This document shows, piece after piece, positions 18,539 through 28,247 of a stretch of 64,000 nucleotides of DNA (position 1 is its first letter; each line of letters begins with the position of its first letter). This DNA comes from Xanthobacteraceae bacterium. Lineage in GTDB: Bacteria; Pseudomonadota; Alphaproteobacteria; Rhizobiales; Xanthobacteraceae. The DNA is taken from the NCBI GenBank assembly GCA_031291475.1, contig JARLIY010000132.1:310001-374000 (forward strand). The letters are read 5' to 3'. The notes under the pieces were generated by a model, which was not told where the DNA came from, searched no databases, and worked only from the letters and a program-made list of their open reading frames with translations. Position numbers and translations under genes: made by a program.

Positions 18539-18751
18539 GGTCCTTTTCCAGCTTGGCACGCCCCCGCGGCCGGCGATCGGAAGCCGCGTCGAGTGCCCGC
18601 TGTTGTCAATGCAGTGACGCCGATTTTGGCCTATGAACTCTTGCGCATCCCTTGCATCTCGCAAGAACGATTGGAGCGAGGGTTGATGCTTTGTTAACAT
18701 TGCCCGGGCCCATGGGCGGCTCGATATCTAAGGCGCGACCGGAGAACGCGG

Positions 18752-19408
18752 ATGGACAAGATGGTGAATGTGAAGCGCTCGCGGGCCAAATCTTCCGGGC
18801 CGGCCGAGTCGGGACGGCCGACGCGCGAAGAGGCGGAGGATGCGGTGCGCGTACTTATCCGCTGGGCGGGCGACGATCCAGGCCGCGAGGGCCTTCTCGC
18901 CACGCCGGGCCGCGTGGTGCGCGCCTACGAGGAATGGTTCGCCGGCTACAAGGATCATCCGCGCGATTATCTCAAACGCACTTTCGAGGAGACCGGCGGC
19001 TATGACGAGGTCGTCGTGCTGCGCGACATCCGCTTCGAGTCGCATTGCGAGCACCACATGGCGCCGATCATCGGACGCGTGCATATCGGCTATCTGCCGC
19101 GCAACCGCGTCGTCGGCATTTCCAAGCTGGCGCGCCTGGTCGAGGTCTATGCGCGGCGGCTGCAGATTCAGGAAAAGATGACCGCCGAGATCGCCGCCTG
19201 TGTCGACGAAGTCCTCAAGCCGCACGGCGTCGCCGTAGTCGCCGAGGCGACGCATCAATGCATGACCACCCGCGGCATCCACAAGTCCGGCGTCACCATG
19301 GTGACCAGCCGCATGCTCGGCGTGTTCCGCGACCATGCCGAGACGCGCCAGGAATTCCTCGCCGCCATCGGTATGCGCGGCGCCATCAACGTCAGCAACG
19401 GCGGGTGA
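18752..19408 (+). CDS. folE: GTP cyclohydrolase I
   Basis: FolE converts GTP to 7,8-dihydroneopterin triphosphate, the first step of tetrahydrofolate synthesis. The 218-residue protein has a variable basic N-terminus, then [20 protein letters not shown]. The zinc site is [20 protein letters not shown], and [15 protein letters not shown] and [10 protein letters not shown] follow. The final segment FLAAIG is typical of the homodecameric enzyme. The ATG at 18752 places the core at the usual offset. In several relatives hisI follows folE; here a broken comM and gshB on the other strand follow instead. No regulatory element is clear in the 213-nt divergent spacer with the kinase. Confidence 0.97.
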   Translation: MDKMVNVKRSRAKSSGPAESGRPTREEAEDAVRVLIRWAGDDPGREGLLATPGRVVRAYEEWFAGYKDHPRDYLKRTFEETGGYDEVVVLRDIRFESHCEHHMAPIIGRVHIGYLPRNRVVGISKLARLVEVYARRLQIQEKMTAEIAACVDEVLKPHGVAVVAEATHQCMTTRGIHKSGVTMVTSRMLGVFRDHAETRQEFLAAIGMRGAINVSNGG

Positions 19409-19426
19409 TTTTCAGCAGCGCAGGAG

Positions 19427-19576
19427 CTAAATCGCCCTTCTGACTTCGTCGGCAAGCGCGCGGTAGGACAACGCCTCGGCGAGATGCACGCGGGCGACTT
19501 TGTCGGCGCCGTCGAGATCGGCGAGCGTGCGCGCGACGCGGTGATAGCCGCGCGCGGAGAGCCGCAAGTACATAAT
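19427..19576 (-). pseudogene. comM: 3' remnant of comM/yifB (Mg-chelatase-like AAA protein)
   Basis: A minus-strand frame ending in TAG at 19427 encodes about 50 residues including LRLSARGYHRVARTLADLDG and HLAEALSYRALADEVRRAI. These read as the extreme C-terminus of ComM/YifB, a roughly 500-residue AAA+ protein with magnesium-chelatase domains linked to DNA uptake and branch migration. The rest of the gene is absent: gshB begins only about 60 nt upstream. In relatives comM follows gshB, so an internal deletion has removed about 90 percent of it. The spacer holds a duplicated cgccgatgggc around an inverted tgtctc/gagaca, possibly the deletion scar. The track does not list this frame. Confidence 0.75.
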
Positions 19577-19636
19577 CGCCCATCGGCGGGTAGTGTCTCG
19601 CAAACTGAGACAATGCCCATCGGCGGCGACCGCCGC

Positions 19637-20578
19637 CTACTTCCGCTTCGCCTCGATCTTGTCCCAGATCAGCGCCGCGATGTCGGGGCCACCGAGAGAC
19701 TTGATGGCGCGGATGCCGGTCGGCGAGGTGACGTTGATTTCGGTGAGGAAGCCGTCGATCACGTCGATGCCGACGAAGAGGAGGCCGCGCTCGCGTAAAG
19801 CCGGACCGAGACGGGCGCAGATTTCGCGCTCGCGCGCGGTCAGGTCGGTCGCCTTGGGCACGCCGCCGCGCACCATGTTGGAGCGCAGATCGTCGGGCGC
19901 CGGCACGCGGTTGACCGCGCCGGTGAACTCGCCGTCCACCAGAATGATGCGCTTGTCGCCGTCCTTCACCGCCGGCAGGAATTTTTGCACCACCCACGGC
20001 TCGTGGAACATCGTGGCGAACAGATCGTAGAGCGAGCCGAAATTGATGTCCTCGGGCGTGACGCGGAAAACGGCCTCGCCGCCTTTGCCGTAGAGCGGCT
20101 TCATGACGATGTCGCCGTGTTTTGCGCGGAACGCCTTGATGGCCTCGAGATCGCGGGTCAGCAAAGTCGGCGGCATCAAATCGGGAAATTCGGTAACGAA
20201 GATTTTTTCCGGCGCGTTGCGCACATGGGCCGGATCGTTGACCACGAGCGTCTTGGGATGGATGCGCTCGAGCATGTGTGTCGTCGAGATGTAAGCGAGA
20301 TCGAACGGCGGGTCCTGTCGCAGCAGCACGACGTCGAACGAGGTAAGGTCGACATGCCGGGGATCGCCGAGCGTGAAATGGTCGCCGGCCGTGTCGCGAA
20401 CGACCAGCGGGCGCACCGTCGCCGATACCTTGGCGCCGTCGAGGATGAGCCGGTCGGGCGTGTAATAGGAGAGGGGATGGGAGCGGCGTTGCGCTTCCAG
20501 CAGCAAAGCGAACGTGGAATCGCCGCGGATGTTGATCCGCTCGATCGGGTCCATTTGCACGGCGACGTTCAGTGGCAT
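19637..20578 (-). CDS. gshB: Glutathione synthetase
   Basis: GshB joins gamma-glutamylcysteine and glycine with ATP to form glutathione. The 313-residue ATP-grasp protein starts [20 protein letters not shown], typical of the prokaryotic enzyme. It continues with [37 protein letters not shown] (ATP-binding) and [24 protein letters not shown] at the C-terminus. Length and motifs are standard. It is the third gene in an rsmI-yraN-gshB minus-strand series, 30 nt after yraN. Downstream only a comM remnant survives. No regulatory site is obvious. Confidence 0.97.
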   Translation of the reverse strand: MPLNVAVQMDPIERINIRGDSTFALLLEAQRRSHPLSYYTPDRLILDGAKVSATVRPLVVRDTAGDHFTLGDPRHVDLTSFDVVLLRQDPPFDLAYISTTHMLERIHPKTLVVNDPAHVRNAPEKIFVTEFPDLMPPTLLTRDLEAIKAFRAKHGDIVMKPLYGKGGEAVFRVTPEDINFGSLYDLFATMFHEPWVVQKFLPAVKDGDKRIILVDGEFTGAVNRVPAPDDLRSNMVRGGVPKATDLTAREREICARLGPALRERGLLFVGIDVIDGFLTEINVTSPTGIRAIKSLGGPDIAALIWDKIEAKRK

Positions 20579-20608
20579 GGGCGTTGGTACCGAAGCGGGC
20601 GGCTCTGT

Positions 20609-21013
20609 TCAACGGCTTGCATCGAAGGCGTTGGCGACGTGCCGGGGGATTCTCCCGGGTGTCACCAATATAACGTCGAAACGGATGTCGTGCCGCGCAT
20701 CCTCCGGGCGGTGGGTGAGCCAAAGCTCGGCGGCGGCGACGATCCGCCGCTTGCCGCGTTCGGTCACGGCTTCCGCCGCGTCGTCGTCGCGGTCGCGCGC
20801 CTTGACCTCGACAAAGACTAAAGCGCGCCGGCGCCGGGCGACGATATCGATTTCGCCGAGCGGCGTTTTCCAGCGCCGCGCCACGATCTGGTAGCCCTTG
20901 GCGATCAGCAACATGGCGTCGCGGCTCTCCACGGACAGGCCGAGCCGGAAGGCCGCGACGCGCCGACGGCGCGGTCCCGCAAGCGGTTCGGCCGGTTCAA
21001 CGCGGCGCGCCAA
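20609..21013 (-). CDS. YraN/UPF0102-family endonuclease-like protein
   Basis: YraN proteins are small members of the restriction-endonuclease-like fold with no settled role. The core [39 protein letters not shown] shows the family's E-x-D ... E-V-K nuclease pattern. The track's 167-aa frame starts inside rsmI. I prefer the TTG at 21013, which lies in the last codons of rsmI and yields 134 residues beginning [10 protein letters not shown]. This fits the usual length and the overlap style of this genome. The first ATG in frame (at the MLLIAKG segment) would lose conserved N-terminal sequence. It is coupled to rsmI upstream and gshB downstream. Confidence 0.82.
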   Translation of the reverse strand: MARRVEPAEPLAGPRRRRVAAFRLGLSVESRDAMLLIAKGYQIVARRWKTPLGEIDIVARRRRALVFVEVKARDRDDDAAEAVTERGKRRIVAAAELWLTHRPEDARHDIRFDVILVTPGRIPRHVANAFDASR

Positions 21014-21977
21014 GGTTGGTCTCCCGGTTTTCCTCTTTCGCCAGCACGAGCGCGCGCTGATAGAGCTCCCGGCGCGGCAGCCCGGTCGCGACCGCGACTT
21101 CGCCCACGGCATCCTTGAGCGAAACCCGGCTTAGTGCCCGGCGCAGCAGCGCGTCGGTGTCGCCCGAGCTCGGCCGCTCCGATGCCTTCGGCGGCGCAAT
21201 GACGAGCACGATCTCACCCCGGATTTCGCCCGTGGCGCAGGCTTGCGCCAAAGTCGCAAGCGCGCCGCGGCGGATTTCTTCGTGCAGCTTGGTGAGCTCG
21301 CGGCACAAAGCCGCTTCGCGGGCGCCGAGGCCGGCGGCAAGGTCGGCGAGCGAGGCCGCGACGCGCGGCCCGGTTTCGAACAGCACCAGTGTCGCCGTTT
21401 CGCGGGCAAGCTCGGCAATGCGCGCGCGGCGCGCCGCCTCTTTCGGCGGCAGGAAGCCGGCGAAGAGGAATTGATCGGTCGGCAGGCCGGCGACGGTCAG
21501 CGCCGTCAGCACCGCGGAAGCGCCCGGCAATGCGGTGACCGTGTGTCCGGCTTCCTGGGCGGCGCGCACGAGCTTGTATCCGGGATCGGAAACGAGCGGC
21601 GTGCCGGCATCCGAGACGAGCGCAATGGCGGCGCCTTCGCCGAGCCGGCGCAGAAGCTTCGGCCGCGCCGACGCCGCGTTATGGTCGTGGTAGGGCGTCA
21701 GCGGGGTTTCGATCGCGTAGCGGTCGAGGAGCTTGCGGGTCACCCGCGTATCCTCGCAGGCGATCAAGTCGGCGCCCGCCAGCGTCGCCAGCGCGCGCAA
21801 CGTGATGTCGCCGAGATTGCCGATGGGGGTCGCGACAATGTGCAGACCGGGCGCGATCCTGCCGACGTCGATGGAATGGCCGGCGAGGACATAGCGGCGC
21901 TGGGCGCGATCCTCGGTGCCGGGCGGGTTCGTCTGCCTCATTTCCGGCACCCTAGCGCCGGCCAATGCAGCCGTCAT
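20997..21977 (-). CDS. rsmI: 16S rRNA (cytidine-1402-2'-O)-methyltransferase
   Basis: RsmI methylates the ribose of C1402 in the ribosomal P site using S-adenosylmethionine. The tetrapyrrole-methylase fold is marked by [54 protein letters not shown] and [24 protein letters not shown]. It has 326 residues from the track start. An internal ATG at 21941 (MRQTNPP) would remove 12 residues and is also plausible, since the conserved core begins only around residue 40. It heads the rsmI-yraN-gshB operon and is divergent from the LppC-like lipoprotein gene, the familiar yraL-yraM-yraN neighbourhood. Confidence 0.95.
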   Translation of the reverse strand: MTAALAGARVPEMRQTNPPGTEDRAQRRYVLAGHSIDVGRIAPGLHIVATPIGNLGDITLRALATLAGADLIACEDTRVTRKLLDRYAIETPLTPYHDHNAASARPKLLRRLGEGAAIALVSDAGTPLVSDPGYKLVRAAQEAGHTVTALPGASAVLTALTVAGLPTDQFLFAGFLPPKEAARRARIAELARETATLVLFETGPRVAASLADLAAGLGAREAALCRELTKLHEEIRRGALATLAQACATGEIRGEIVLVIAPPKASERPSSGDTDALLRRALSRVSLKDAVGEVAVATGLPRRELYQRALVLAKEENRETNLGAPR

Positions 21978-22107
21978 GCCCGCGCCGGATTCTTCATCCT
22001 TTTCGCTTGGTTAACCATTCGCCGCCAGAATGACAGATTGGGGACGCCCTATGGTTCCGCGCGTATTTGCCGTCAGGAGAGCTGCCGTGTCCGCGGAGTT
22101 GCCGGTG

Positions 22108-23316
22108 ATGGGGTCGGCCGCCTTGCCACCACGGCGCCGCTCGCTTGCGGGCGTGATCGCTCTGGCCGGTCTCCTGCTCGCGGCCTGCTCGGGCAATTCC
22201 AGTTACTTCTCTTCGTCGCCCTTCTCGTCGACGCCGCAGCCGGTGGCGGCGCCGCCGGCGCCGGCGACCACGCTCGGCACCGGGCAGGTCAAGGCCGCGC
22301 TCATCCTGCCGCTGTCGGCCGCCGGCAATGCCGGTATCGCCGGCCAGGCGATGCGCAACGCCGCCGAGATGGCGCTCGCGGAATTCAACGCGCCGAATAT
22401 TCAGCTGTTGGTGAAAGACGACGGCGGCACCGCCGAAGGCGCGCGCGCCGCCGCGCAGCAAGCGCTCGATGAAGGCGCCGAGATCATCCTCGGCCCGCTG
22501 TTTGCGCAATCGGTCGGCATCGTCGGGCAGGTGGCGCACACGCGCAACATTCCGGTCATCGCTTTTTCAACCGACGCCAACGTCGCCTCGCGCGGCGTTT
22601 ATCTGCTGAGCTTCCTGCCGGAATCCGACGTCGCCCGCATCGTGCAATATGCCGGCTCGTCCGGGAAACGCTCCTATGCGGCGCTCATTCCCGACAATCC
22701 CTACGGGACGGTGGTTGAAGCGGCCTTCAAGCAGGACGTCGCGCGGCGTGGCGGGCAGGTCGTCGTGATTGAGCGCTATCCGCACGACAAGGCCGCCATG
22801 GCGGGGCCGGTCAAGATCGTCGCCCAGGCCGCCTCGCGCGCCGACGTCTTGTTCATTCCCGACGGCGGCGACGCCGTGCCGGACGTGGCTCAGGGGCTGG
22901 TCGCCAACGGCGTCAACACCAAGAAGATCCAGCTGCTCGGCACCGGCCTGTGGGGCGACGATCCGCGCATCAATTCCACGCCGGCGCTGGACGGCGGCTG
23001 GTACGCCGCTCCCGACGCCGCCGGCTATCGCAATTTCTCCGCCCGCTATACCGCGCGTTTCAAGCAGCCGCCGGTGCGGACGGCGACGCTCGCTTACGAC
23101 GCAGTGGCATTGATCGCGGCGCTGGTGAAGACCCAAGGCCCGCAGCGCTTCTCGGCAGAGGTTTTGACAAGCCCGTCCGGCTTCACCGGCATCGACGGGC
23201 TATTCCGCTTCCGGGCCGACGGCACCAACGAGCGCGGACTTGCGGTGCTGCGGGTGACGCCGTCCGGCGCGCAGACGATCTCGCCGGCGCCGCGCAGCTT
23301 CGGCGCTTCGGGCTAA
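22108..23316 (+). CDS. Penicillin-binding protein activator LpoA/LppC-like lipoprotein
   Basis: The predicted protein starts with a basic region and a hydrophobic stretch ending in a lipobox, LLLAAC, so it is a lipoprotein exported by Sec. A serine/proline linker follows, then a periplasmic-binding-protein-like domain with VKAALILPLSAAGNAGIAGQ, EIILGPLFAQSVGIVGQV and IPVIAFSTDANVASRG. In gamma-proteobacteria LpoA activates PBP1A; the alphaproteobacterial version lacks the large N-terminal helical domain, and its partner is not established. The track frame begins at 22030. I choose ATG 22108, which gives a normal signal-peptide length and has GGAG upstream. Divergent rsmI next door is the conserved context. 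Confidence 0.85.
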   Translation: MGSAALPPRRRSLAGVIALAGLLLAACSGNSSYFSSSPFSSTPQPVAAPPAPATTLGTGQVKAALILPLSAAGNAGIAGQAMRNAAEMALAEFNAPNIQLLVKDDGGTAEGARAAAQQALDEGAEIILGPLFAQSVGIVGQVAHTRNIPVIAFSTDANVASRGVYLLSFLPESDVARIVQYAGSSGKRSYAALIPDNPYGTVVEAAFKQDVARRGGQVVVIERYPHDKAAMAGPVKIVAQAASRADVLFIPDGGDAVPDVAQGLVANGVNTKKIQLLGTGLWGDDPRINSTPALDGGWYAAPDAAGYRNFSARYTARFKQPPVRTATLAYDAVALIAALVKTQGPQRFSAEVLTSPSGFTGIDGLFRFRADGTNERGLAVLRVTPSGAQTISPAPRSFGASG

Positions 23317-23320
23317 AACC

Positions 23321-24475
23321 TCACGCCGCCAGATCGGCGACCACCGCGTCGAGCACCGGAAAGCCGGGCAGGCTGACGCGCAGCCGGCCGTCGGCGGTCG
23401 TCTCGACGAGTCCGTGCTCGTGCAGCGCCGCAACCCGCGTGGGGTCGAGCGGCCGTCCGGCCAGCATGGCGTAGCGCGCGGGATCGATGCCTTCGGCAAG
23501 CCGCAGCCCCATCAGCAGGAATTCGTCGGCCATCTCTTCACGCGTCAATTGGTCGTCGGTGACGAGGCCGTGCCCATCGCTTTCGACGCGGGTGAGCCAG
23601 GCTTCGGGGCGTTTCTCGGTTGCCGTGGCGTGGCGGGTGTCGCCGATGTCGAGGCGGCCGTGGGCGCCGGGGCCGATGCCGGCATATTCGTGCGCGCGCC
23701 AGTAAACGAGATTGTGCCGGCACTCGGCGCCGGGCCGCGCGTGATTGGAAATCTCATAGGCTTGCAGCCCGTGGGCGGCACAGACTTCGAGCGTCGTATC
23801 GTAGAGAGCGCGCGCGCTATCGTCGTCGGGGGTCTTGAGCTTGCCGGCCGCATGCAAAGCCGCGAACGGCGTCTCGGGCTCGATGGTGAGCTGATAGAGT
23901 GACAGATGCTCGCCGGCCTCGGCGAGCGCCGCTTTCAGCTCGTTGCCCCAATCCTGCGGCGTCTGCTGCGGCCGAGCGTAGATGAGATCGAAGGAGACGC
24001 GTTCGAACACGCCGCGCGCGATGCCGACGGCATCGAGCGCTTCGCGCGCGGTGTGCAGCCGTCCGAGCTCGGCGAGCGCGCGATCGTTGAGCGCTTGCAC
24101 GCCGAGCGACACGCGGTTGACGCCGGCATCGCGGTAGCCGCGAAAGCGCCCGGCTTCGACGCTGGTCGGATTGGCTTCGAGGCTGATTTCGGCATCCGGT
24201 GCGACCCGCCAATGCCGTGCGATCGCGTCGAGGATGGCGGCGACCGTCGCCGGCCGCATTAGCGACGGTGTGCCGCCGCCGAAGAAGATCGTGGAAACCA
24301 TCCGGCCCGGCGCGCGTGCGGCGGTCGCCGCGATTTCGGCGGCAAACGCGCGCACGAAGCGCGCCTCGTCGATCGGCGCGCGGCGCACGTGGCTATTGAA
24401 ATCGCAATAGGGACATTTCGACAGGCAAAACGGCCAGTGGATATAGACGCCAAAGGCCTGCTCAGTGCTGTTCAA
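23321..24475 (-). CDS. hemW: Radical SAM heme chaperone HemW
   Basis: HemW is a radical-SAM-related protein that binds heme and delivers it to respiratory enzymes; it was long annotated as an oxygen-independent coproporphyrinogen oxidase. [20 protein letters not shown] holds the CxxxCxxC cluster site. [39 protein letters not shown] and [14 protein letters not shown] follow, and a C-terminal HemN-type domain ends it. The 521-aa track frame starts deep inside rdgB in a wrong frame. The likely start is TTG 24475, overlapping the last codons of rdgB, for 384 residues. That matches the family length and continues the rph-rdgB-hemW overlap chain. Confidence 0.93.
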   Translation of the reverse strand: MNSTEQAFGVYIHWPFCLSKCPYCDFNSHVRRAPIDEARFVRAFAAEIAATAARAPGRMVSTIFFGGGTPSLMRPATVAAILDAIARHWRVAPDAEISLEANPTSVEAGRFRGYRDAGVNRVSLGVQALNDRALAELGRLHTAREALDAVGIARGVFERVSFDLIYARPQQTPQDWGNELKAALAEAGEHLSLYQLTIEPETPFAALHAAGKLKTPDDDSARALYDTTLEVCAAHGLQAYEISNHARPGAECRHNLVYWRAHEYAGIGPGAHGRLDIGDTRHATATEKRPEAWLTRVESDGHGLVTDDQLTREEMADEFLLMGLRLAEGIDPARYAMLAGRPLDPTRVAALHEHGLVETTADGRLRVSLPGFPVLDAVVADLAA

Positions 24476-25109
24476 GGCAGGCCTCCGCGAGTTGCAAAAA
24501 GGCGCGCGCGCGGTGGGAAAGTCCTTTGCCGCGCGGCGGCAGGCCATGCTTTTCTTCGCTCGGCATCTCGCCGAAGGTGCGGGCGTGGCCGTCGGGCAAA
24601 AACATCGGATCGTAGCCAAAGCCTTGGTCGCCGCGCGGCGGCCAAACGAGCGTGCCGCCGACGCGACCTTCGAATTCCTCCACATGGCCGTCCGGCCAGG
24701 CGACACACAATGCGGAGACGAAATGCGCTCTGCGGCGGTCCGGCGCTGTGGCGCCGCGCTCGCGCAGTCTCTCTTCAATCGTTTCCATGGCGCGGCGGAA
24801 GTCCTTGTCGGGGCCGGCCCAGCGCGCCGAATGGATGCCCGGCGCGCTGTCGAGCGTGTCGACCACAAGGCCGGAATCGTCGGCAAAGGCGGGCATGCGC
24901 GACGCTTTCGCGGCCGCTTCCGCCTTGATGCGGGCGTTGGCGCGGAATGTCATTCCGGTCTCTTCTGGCTCGCTCAGTCCCATGTCGCCTGCTGATATGG
25001 CGTCGATCCCGTAAGGCGCCAGCAATTGGCGCAGTTCCTTAAGCTTACCGGGATTATGCGTGGCAATCACAAGACGGCCGGTGATGCGGCGATGGCCAGC
25101 TCCGCTCAC
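24462..25109 (-). CDS. rdgB: dITP/XTP pyrophosphatase RdgB
   Basis: RdgB hydrolyses dITP, XTP and similar nucleotides to monophosphates to keep damaged purines out of [21 protein letters not shown] is the N-terminal hallmark. [30 protein letters not shown] (quoted only in part as ADDSGLVVD) and [12 protein letters not shown] are also conserved, along with the C-terminal [18 protein letters not shown]. The track frame of 313 residues begins inside rph. The GTG at 25109 overlaps the rph stop and gives 215 residues with a normal N-terminus. Its stop overlaps the TTG of hemW, so rph, rdgB and hemW form one coupled unit. Confidence 0.95.
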   Translation of the reverse strand: MSGAGHRRITGRLVIATHNPGKLKELRQLLAPYGIDAISAGDMGLSEPEETGMTFRANARIKAEAAAKASRMPAFADDSGLVVDTLDSAPGIHSARWAGPDKDFRRAMETIEERLRERGATAPDRRRAHFVSALCVAWPDGHVEEFEGRVGGTLVWPPRGDQGFGYDPMFLPDGHARTFGEMPSEEKHGLPPRGKGLSHRARAFLQLAEACLEQH

Positions 25110-25819
25110 ATCACCGCCATCTTCTGCAGGTCGACCAACTTGGTCACGCCCTTGCGGGCAAGCGCCAGCAAAGTCGTCAGTTGCTCTTCGGAAAACGGCA
25201 CTTTCTCCGCCGTGGCCTGCACCTCGACGATGTTGCCCGAGCCGGTCAGCACGAAATTGGCGTCGGTCTCGGCCTGCGAATCCTCGGCGTAATCGAGATC
25301 GAGCACCGCCACGCCGGCGCACACGCCGCAGGAAATCGCCGCGATATGGTCGCGAAGGACCTCTTGTTCGATCATCTGGCGCGTTTTCATCCAGGCGAGA
25401 CAATCAAACAGCGCAATCCAGGCGCCGGTGATCGAAGCGGTGCGCGTGCCGCCGTCGGCCTGGATCACGTCGCAATCGATGGTGATCTGACGCTCGCCGA
25501 GCGCCTTGAGATCGACGACCGTGCGCAGGCTCCGGCCGATCAATCGCTGGATTTCCACCGTGCGCCCATTCTGCTTGCCGGCGGAGGCCTCGCGCCGAGT
25601 GCGTTCGAGGGTGGCGCGCGGCAGCATGCCGTATTCGGCCGTGATCCAGCCGCGCCCTTGCCCTTTGAGCCAGGGTGGCAGCCGATCTTCGAGCGTGGCG
25701 GTGACGAGCACATGAGTATCGCCGAACCGCACGAAGCAGGAGCCCTCGGCGAACTTCACCACGCCGCGCTCGAGCGAGACGGGCCGCAATTCGTCGGGTT
25801 GTCGGCGGCTCGGCCGCAT
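25106..25819 (-). CDS. rph: Ribonuclease PH
   Basis: RNase PH trims tRNA 3' ends by phosphorolysis. The 237-residue product starts [19 protein letters not shown]. It contains [84 protein letters not shown] and [20 protein letters not shown], all family signatures. The track start at 25861 adds 14 residues rich in R and A that are not conserved; ATG 25819 is preferred. In close relatives rph is immediately divergent from hrcA. Here a TetR/membrane-protein pair separates them. Confidence 0.96.
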   Translation of the reverse strand: MRPSRRQPDELRPVSLERGVVKFAEGSCFVRFGDTHVLVTATLEDRLPPWLKGQGRGWITAEYGMLPRATLERTRREASAGKQNGRTVEIQRLIGRSLRTVVDLKALGERQITIDCDVIQADGGTRTASITGAWIALFDCLAWMKTRQMIEQEVLRDHIAAISCGVCAGVAVLDLDYAEDSQAETDANFVLTGSGNIVEVQATAEKVPFSEEQLTTLLALARKGVTKLVDLQKMAVM

Positions 25820-25923
25820 GTCGGCTCCCTTCGCGCTCCCTTGCCGGCGGCGCGCCGGCATTATGAGCCCAGTGTTTTAGGGGCGGGAGGTAGAGCCGAC
25901 AAGGGCAGGCGCAGGAGGGCGAC

Positions 25924-26274
25924 TCATAGACCGATTGCGGCGAGACCGACCACAACGAGCAGCACCACCCATCCAAAATGGCGTCCCCGCGTCGCCCAAG
26001 CGTTGCCGACGGCGCCGAACCCGAATGTGACGATGCTCGTTGCGATGATCCAGTTGCGCGCGGCTTCGGAGCCGAGCCTCGGCGCGGCAACGAGGAGAAT
26101 CGCCAAGCCGATCCACGCAATCGTGCCGAATTGCCACACCAGCCGGATCAACCGTCGCGCCCATTCGGGCTCGATGCGGGCGCGCGCAAAAACCTTGGTC
26201 TCGCCCAGCACCGCGTGCACGACGGCCGCGGCCACAGCCAACAGTCCGGCAACCTGCACGACGAGATCGCGCAT
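25924..26274 (-). CDS. Small four-helix membrane protein, TetR-linked
   Basis: The 116-residue product contains about four hydrophobic segments: VVQVAGLLAVAAAVVHAVLG, LVWQFGTIAWIGLAILLVAA, WIIATSIVTFGFGAVGNAWA and the terminal GWVVLLVVVGLAAIGL. It resembles small integral membrane proteins of unknown role often found next to TetR genes; I cannot name a family with confidence. ATG 26274 is chosen because GGAG lies 7 nt upstream. The track's earlier start would translate the operator region. It is divergent from the tetR gene, and a perfect palindrome lies between its ribosome-binding site and promoter region, so it is the likely regulated target. Confidence 0.7.
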   Translation of the reverse strand: MRDLVVQVAGLLAVAAAVVHAVLGETKVFARARIEPEWARRLIRLVWQFGTIAWIGLAILLVAAPRLGSEAARNWIIATSIVTFGFGAVGNAWATRGRHFGWVVLLVVVGLAAIGL

Positions 26275-26284
26275 TGCGCAACTC

Positions 26285-26300
26285 CATACAGTCGTGTATG
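26285..26300. promoter_or_regulatory. Palindromic operator, copy 1 (membrane-protein side)
   Basis: CATACA-GTCG-TGTATG is a perfect 6-bp inverted repeat with a 4-nt centre. It lies 10 nt upstream of the membrane-protein ATG and matches copy 2 near the tetR start. The pair in a divergent spacer is the classic layout of a TetR autoregulatory operator. Confidence 0.75.
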
Positions 26301-26331
26301 TATCGGATATCATCCTGCTCCCTGAACGTCA

Positions 26332-26345
26332 ATACAGTAGTGTAT
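26332..26345. promoter_or_regulatory. Palindromic operator, copy 2 (overlapping the tetR start)
   Basis: ATACA-GTAG-TGTAT repeats the motif of copy 1 with centres 46 bp apart. Its last two bases are the first two of the tetR ATG at 26344, so bound repressor would cover the translation start region of its own gene. This supports autorepression. Confidence 0.72.
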
Positions 26346-26967
26346 GGAAATGCGCGACGATCGCCTGCGGCCGGCAGAATGGGTGAATGCGGGGCTCAAG
26401 GCGCTGGCAAAATCCGGGTTTTCCGCGCTCAAGGCGGACACGCTCGCCAACAGGCTCGGCATCTCCCGCGGCAGTTTCTATTGGCACTTCGCGGATGTAC
26501 CGGCGTTCCACGCGGCCATTCTCCGCCGCTGGCGCGAGATCGCGCTGAAGAACATTATCGACCAGATCGAGGGGGCCGCAGACGATCGCCTGGAAGCGCT
26601 TGCCTATCGTGCGTTTGCGGGCGACACCGGCGTTGAACGCGCCGTGCGCGCCTGGGCTACGGCCGACGCGCGGGCAAGAGCCGCGGTCGAAACGGTGGAC
26701 GCGGAGCGGGTGCGTTATTTGCGCAAATTGTTGATCGATGCCGGCGTTCCGCCCGGCATTGCCGCAACGCGGGCTCGCATCGTGAACTGGTGTTATCTCG
26801 GGTTCGCGCTATCGTCGGATAAATTGGACCGCGATACTTTGAAACAAGTCATCAGGGACCTGTCGCAATTCGCCCGCTCGAAACCCGGCCAATTCCCGGA
26901 CGATGCGCGCGCGCTGCGAGCGGCCGCCCCAAGCGTGCGCCGCACCGCCCGGCGCCCTTCGCGATAG
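26344..26967 (+). CDS. TetR/AcrR-family transcriptional regulator
   Basis: The N-terminal helix-turn-helix (about residues 10-55) reads WVNAGLKALAKSGFSALKAD and LANRLGISRGSFYWHFADVP, a clear TetR DNA-binding domain. The remaining 150 residues form a helical ligand/dimerisation domain without recognisable specificity. Translation may begin at 26344 (no ribosome-binding site visible, operator overlap) or at the ATG 26350 (MRDDRL). It is divergent from a small membrane protein and flanked by two matching palindromes, so it most likely represses both. The pair sits between rph and hrcA, genes usually adjacent in relatives. This suggests an inserted islet. Confidence 0.9.
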   Translation: MEMRDDRLRPAEWVNAGLKALAKSGFSALKADTLANRLGISRGSFYWHFADVPAFHAAILRRWREIALKNIIDQIEGAADDRLEALAYRAFAGDTGVERAVRAWATADARARAAVETVDAERVRYLRKLLIDAGVPPGIAATRARIVNWCYLGFALSSDKLDRDTLKQVIRDLSQFARSKPGQFPDDARALRAAAPSVRRTARRPSR

Positions 26968-27090
26968 GTGCCGATGCGCCATTTGGGGGCCGAGCGGACG
27001 GGCGAGGCCTGTTCAGCCTGATTGCCTTGGTCATTGTCTTACCGATAGGTTTGGGTTTGAAACAACCCGCGCCGCTGTCCGGAGCTCATT

Positions 27091-28176
27091 GTGGCCACTC
27101 ATGACCTACCGCTTGCCGCGAGCCAGTTGAGCCTTGGCCAACTCAACGAGCGCTCGCGCGAGATTTTTCGCCAGATCGTCGAGAGCTATCTCGCGACCGG
27201 CGAGCCGGTCGGCTCGCGCAATCTGTCGCGCATCCTACCGATGACCTTGTCGCCGGCCTCGGTGCGCAACGTCATGTCGGATCTCGAGCAGCTTGGTCTG
27301 GTCTATGCGCCGCATACCTCGGCCGGACGGTTACCGACCGAGATCGGGCTGCGATTTTTCGTCGACGCGCTGATGCAGATCGGCGACCTCGCCGAGCACG
27401 ACCGCCGGGCGATCGAGGCGCAGGTCGCGGGTCTGGGCGAGGCAAAGTCGGTCGAAGCCGTGCTGACCGAGGCCTCGGGTCTGCTCTCGGGCTTAAGCCG
27501 TGCCGCCGGCGTGGTGCTCACAGCGAAATCGAACCAGCGGCTCAAGCATGTGGAGTTCGTGCGGCTCGAGCCCGAGCGCGCGCTGGTGGTGCTGGTCGCC
27601 GAGGACGGCCAGGTCGAGAATCGCGTCCTCAATATTCCGGTCGGCTTGCCGACTTCGGCGCTGATCGAGGCCGCCAATTTCCTCAATTCCCGCATCCGCG
27701 GCCGCACGCTGGCCGAGGTCAGGACCGAGATCGAGCAACGGGTCAAGGAGGGCCAGGCCGAACTCGATGAGCTGACGCAAAGGATCGTCGCCGCCGGGCT
27801 CGCCAGCTGGTCGGGCGGCGAACGCGACGAACGCAAGCTCATTGTGCGCGGCCAAGCGCATCTGCTCGAAGATCTCAAGGCGGTCGCCGATTTGGAGCGG
27901 GTCCGCCTGTTGTTCGACGACCTGGAAACGCGGCGCGAAGTCGTCGATCTTCTGGGCCGCGCCGAGCAGGCCGAGGGCGTCCGCATCTTCATCGGCTCGG
28001 AGAACAAGCTGTTCTCGCTTTCGGGGTCGTCGACGATCGTGGCGCCCTACCACGACGCCTCGGGCCATATTGTCGGCGTGCTCGGTGTGATCGGGCCGAC
28101 GCGGCTCAACTATGCCCGGATCATCCCGATGGTGGATTATACCGCCAAGGTAGTGAGCAAGCTGCTCGGGGGCTGA
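27091..28176 (+). CDS. hrcA: Heat-inducible transcription repressor HrcA
   Basis: HrcA represses class I heat-shock genes by binding the CIRCE element, with GroEL controlling its folding. The N-terminal winged helix shows [23 protein letters not shown] and [31 protein letters not shown] (the latter quoted in part as [13 protein letters not shown]). [20 protein letters not shown] and [19 protein letters not shown] mark the C-terminal domains. The GTG start at 27091 has GGAG 6 nt upstream. No CIRCE sequence is visible before hrcA, grpE or dnaK, so its targets are probably elsewhere (for example groESL, which is not in the window). It has 361 residues, as expected. Confidence 0.96.
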   Translation: MATHDLPLAASQLSLGQLNERSREIFRQIVESYLATGEPVGSRNLSRILPMTLSPASVRNVMSDLEQLGLVYAPHTSAGRLPTEIGLRFFVDALMQIGDLAEHDRRAIEAQVAGLGEAKSVEAVLTEASGLLSGLSRAAGVVLTAKSNQRLKHVEFVRLEPERALVVLVAEDGQVENRVLNIPVGLPTSALIEAANFLNSRIRGRTLAEVRTEIEQRVKEGQAELDELTQRIVAAGLASWSGGERDERKLIVRGQAHLLEDLKAVADLERVRLLFDDLETRREVVDLLGRAEQAEGVRIFIGSENKLFSLSGSSTIVAPYHDASGHIVGVLGVIGPTRLNYARIIPMVDYTAKVVSKLLGG

Positions 28177-28247
28177 AACCCGGCGGGCCGGACACGCTTG
28201 ATTTATGCCGGCCAAGCCCTGATATCCCGGGCATCAGGTTAAAGGCG

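Noticed and set aside
16553-18697. 714-aa plus-strand ORF
   Set aside because: Antisense shadow of the hybrid histidine kinase in high-GC DNA; no motifs.
19392-20723. 443-aa minus-strand ORF over gshB
   Set aside because: It is an alternative frame of gshB and the comM remnant; gshB itself is the coding frame.
26968-27090. CIRCE element upstream of hrcA
   Set aside because: No TTAGCACTC...GAGTGCTAA-like sequence; only a weak GGGTT/AACCC hairpin at 27053-27068.
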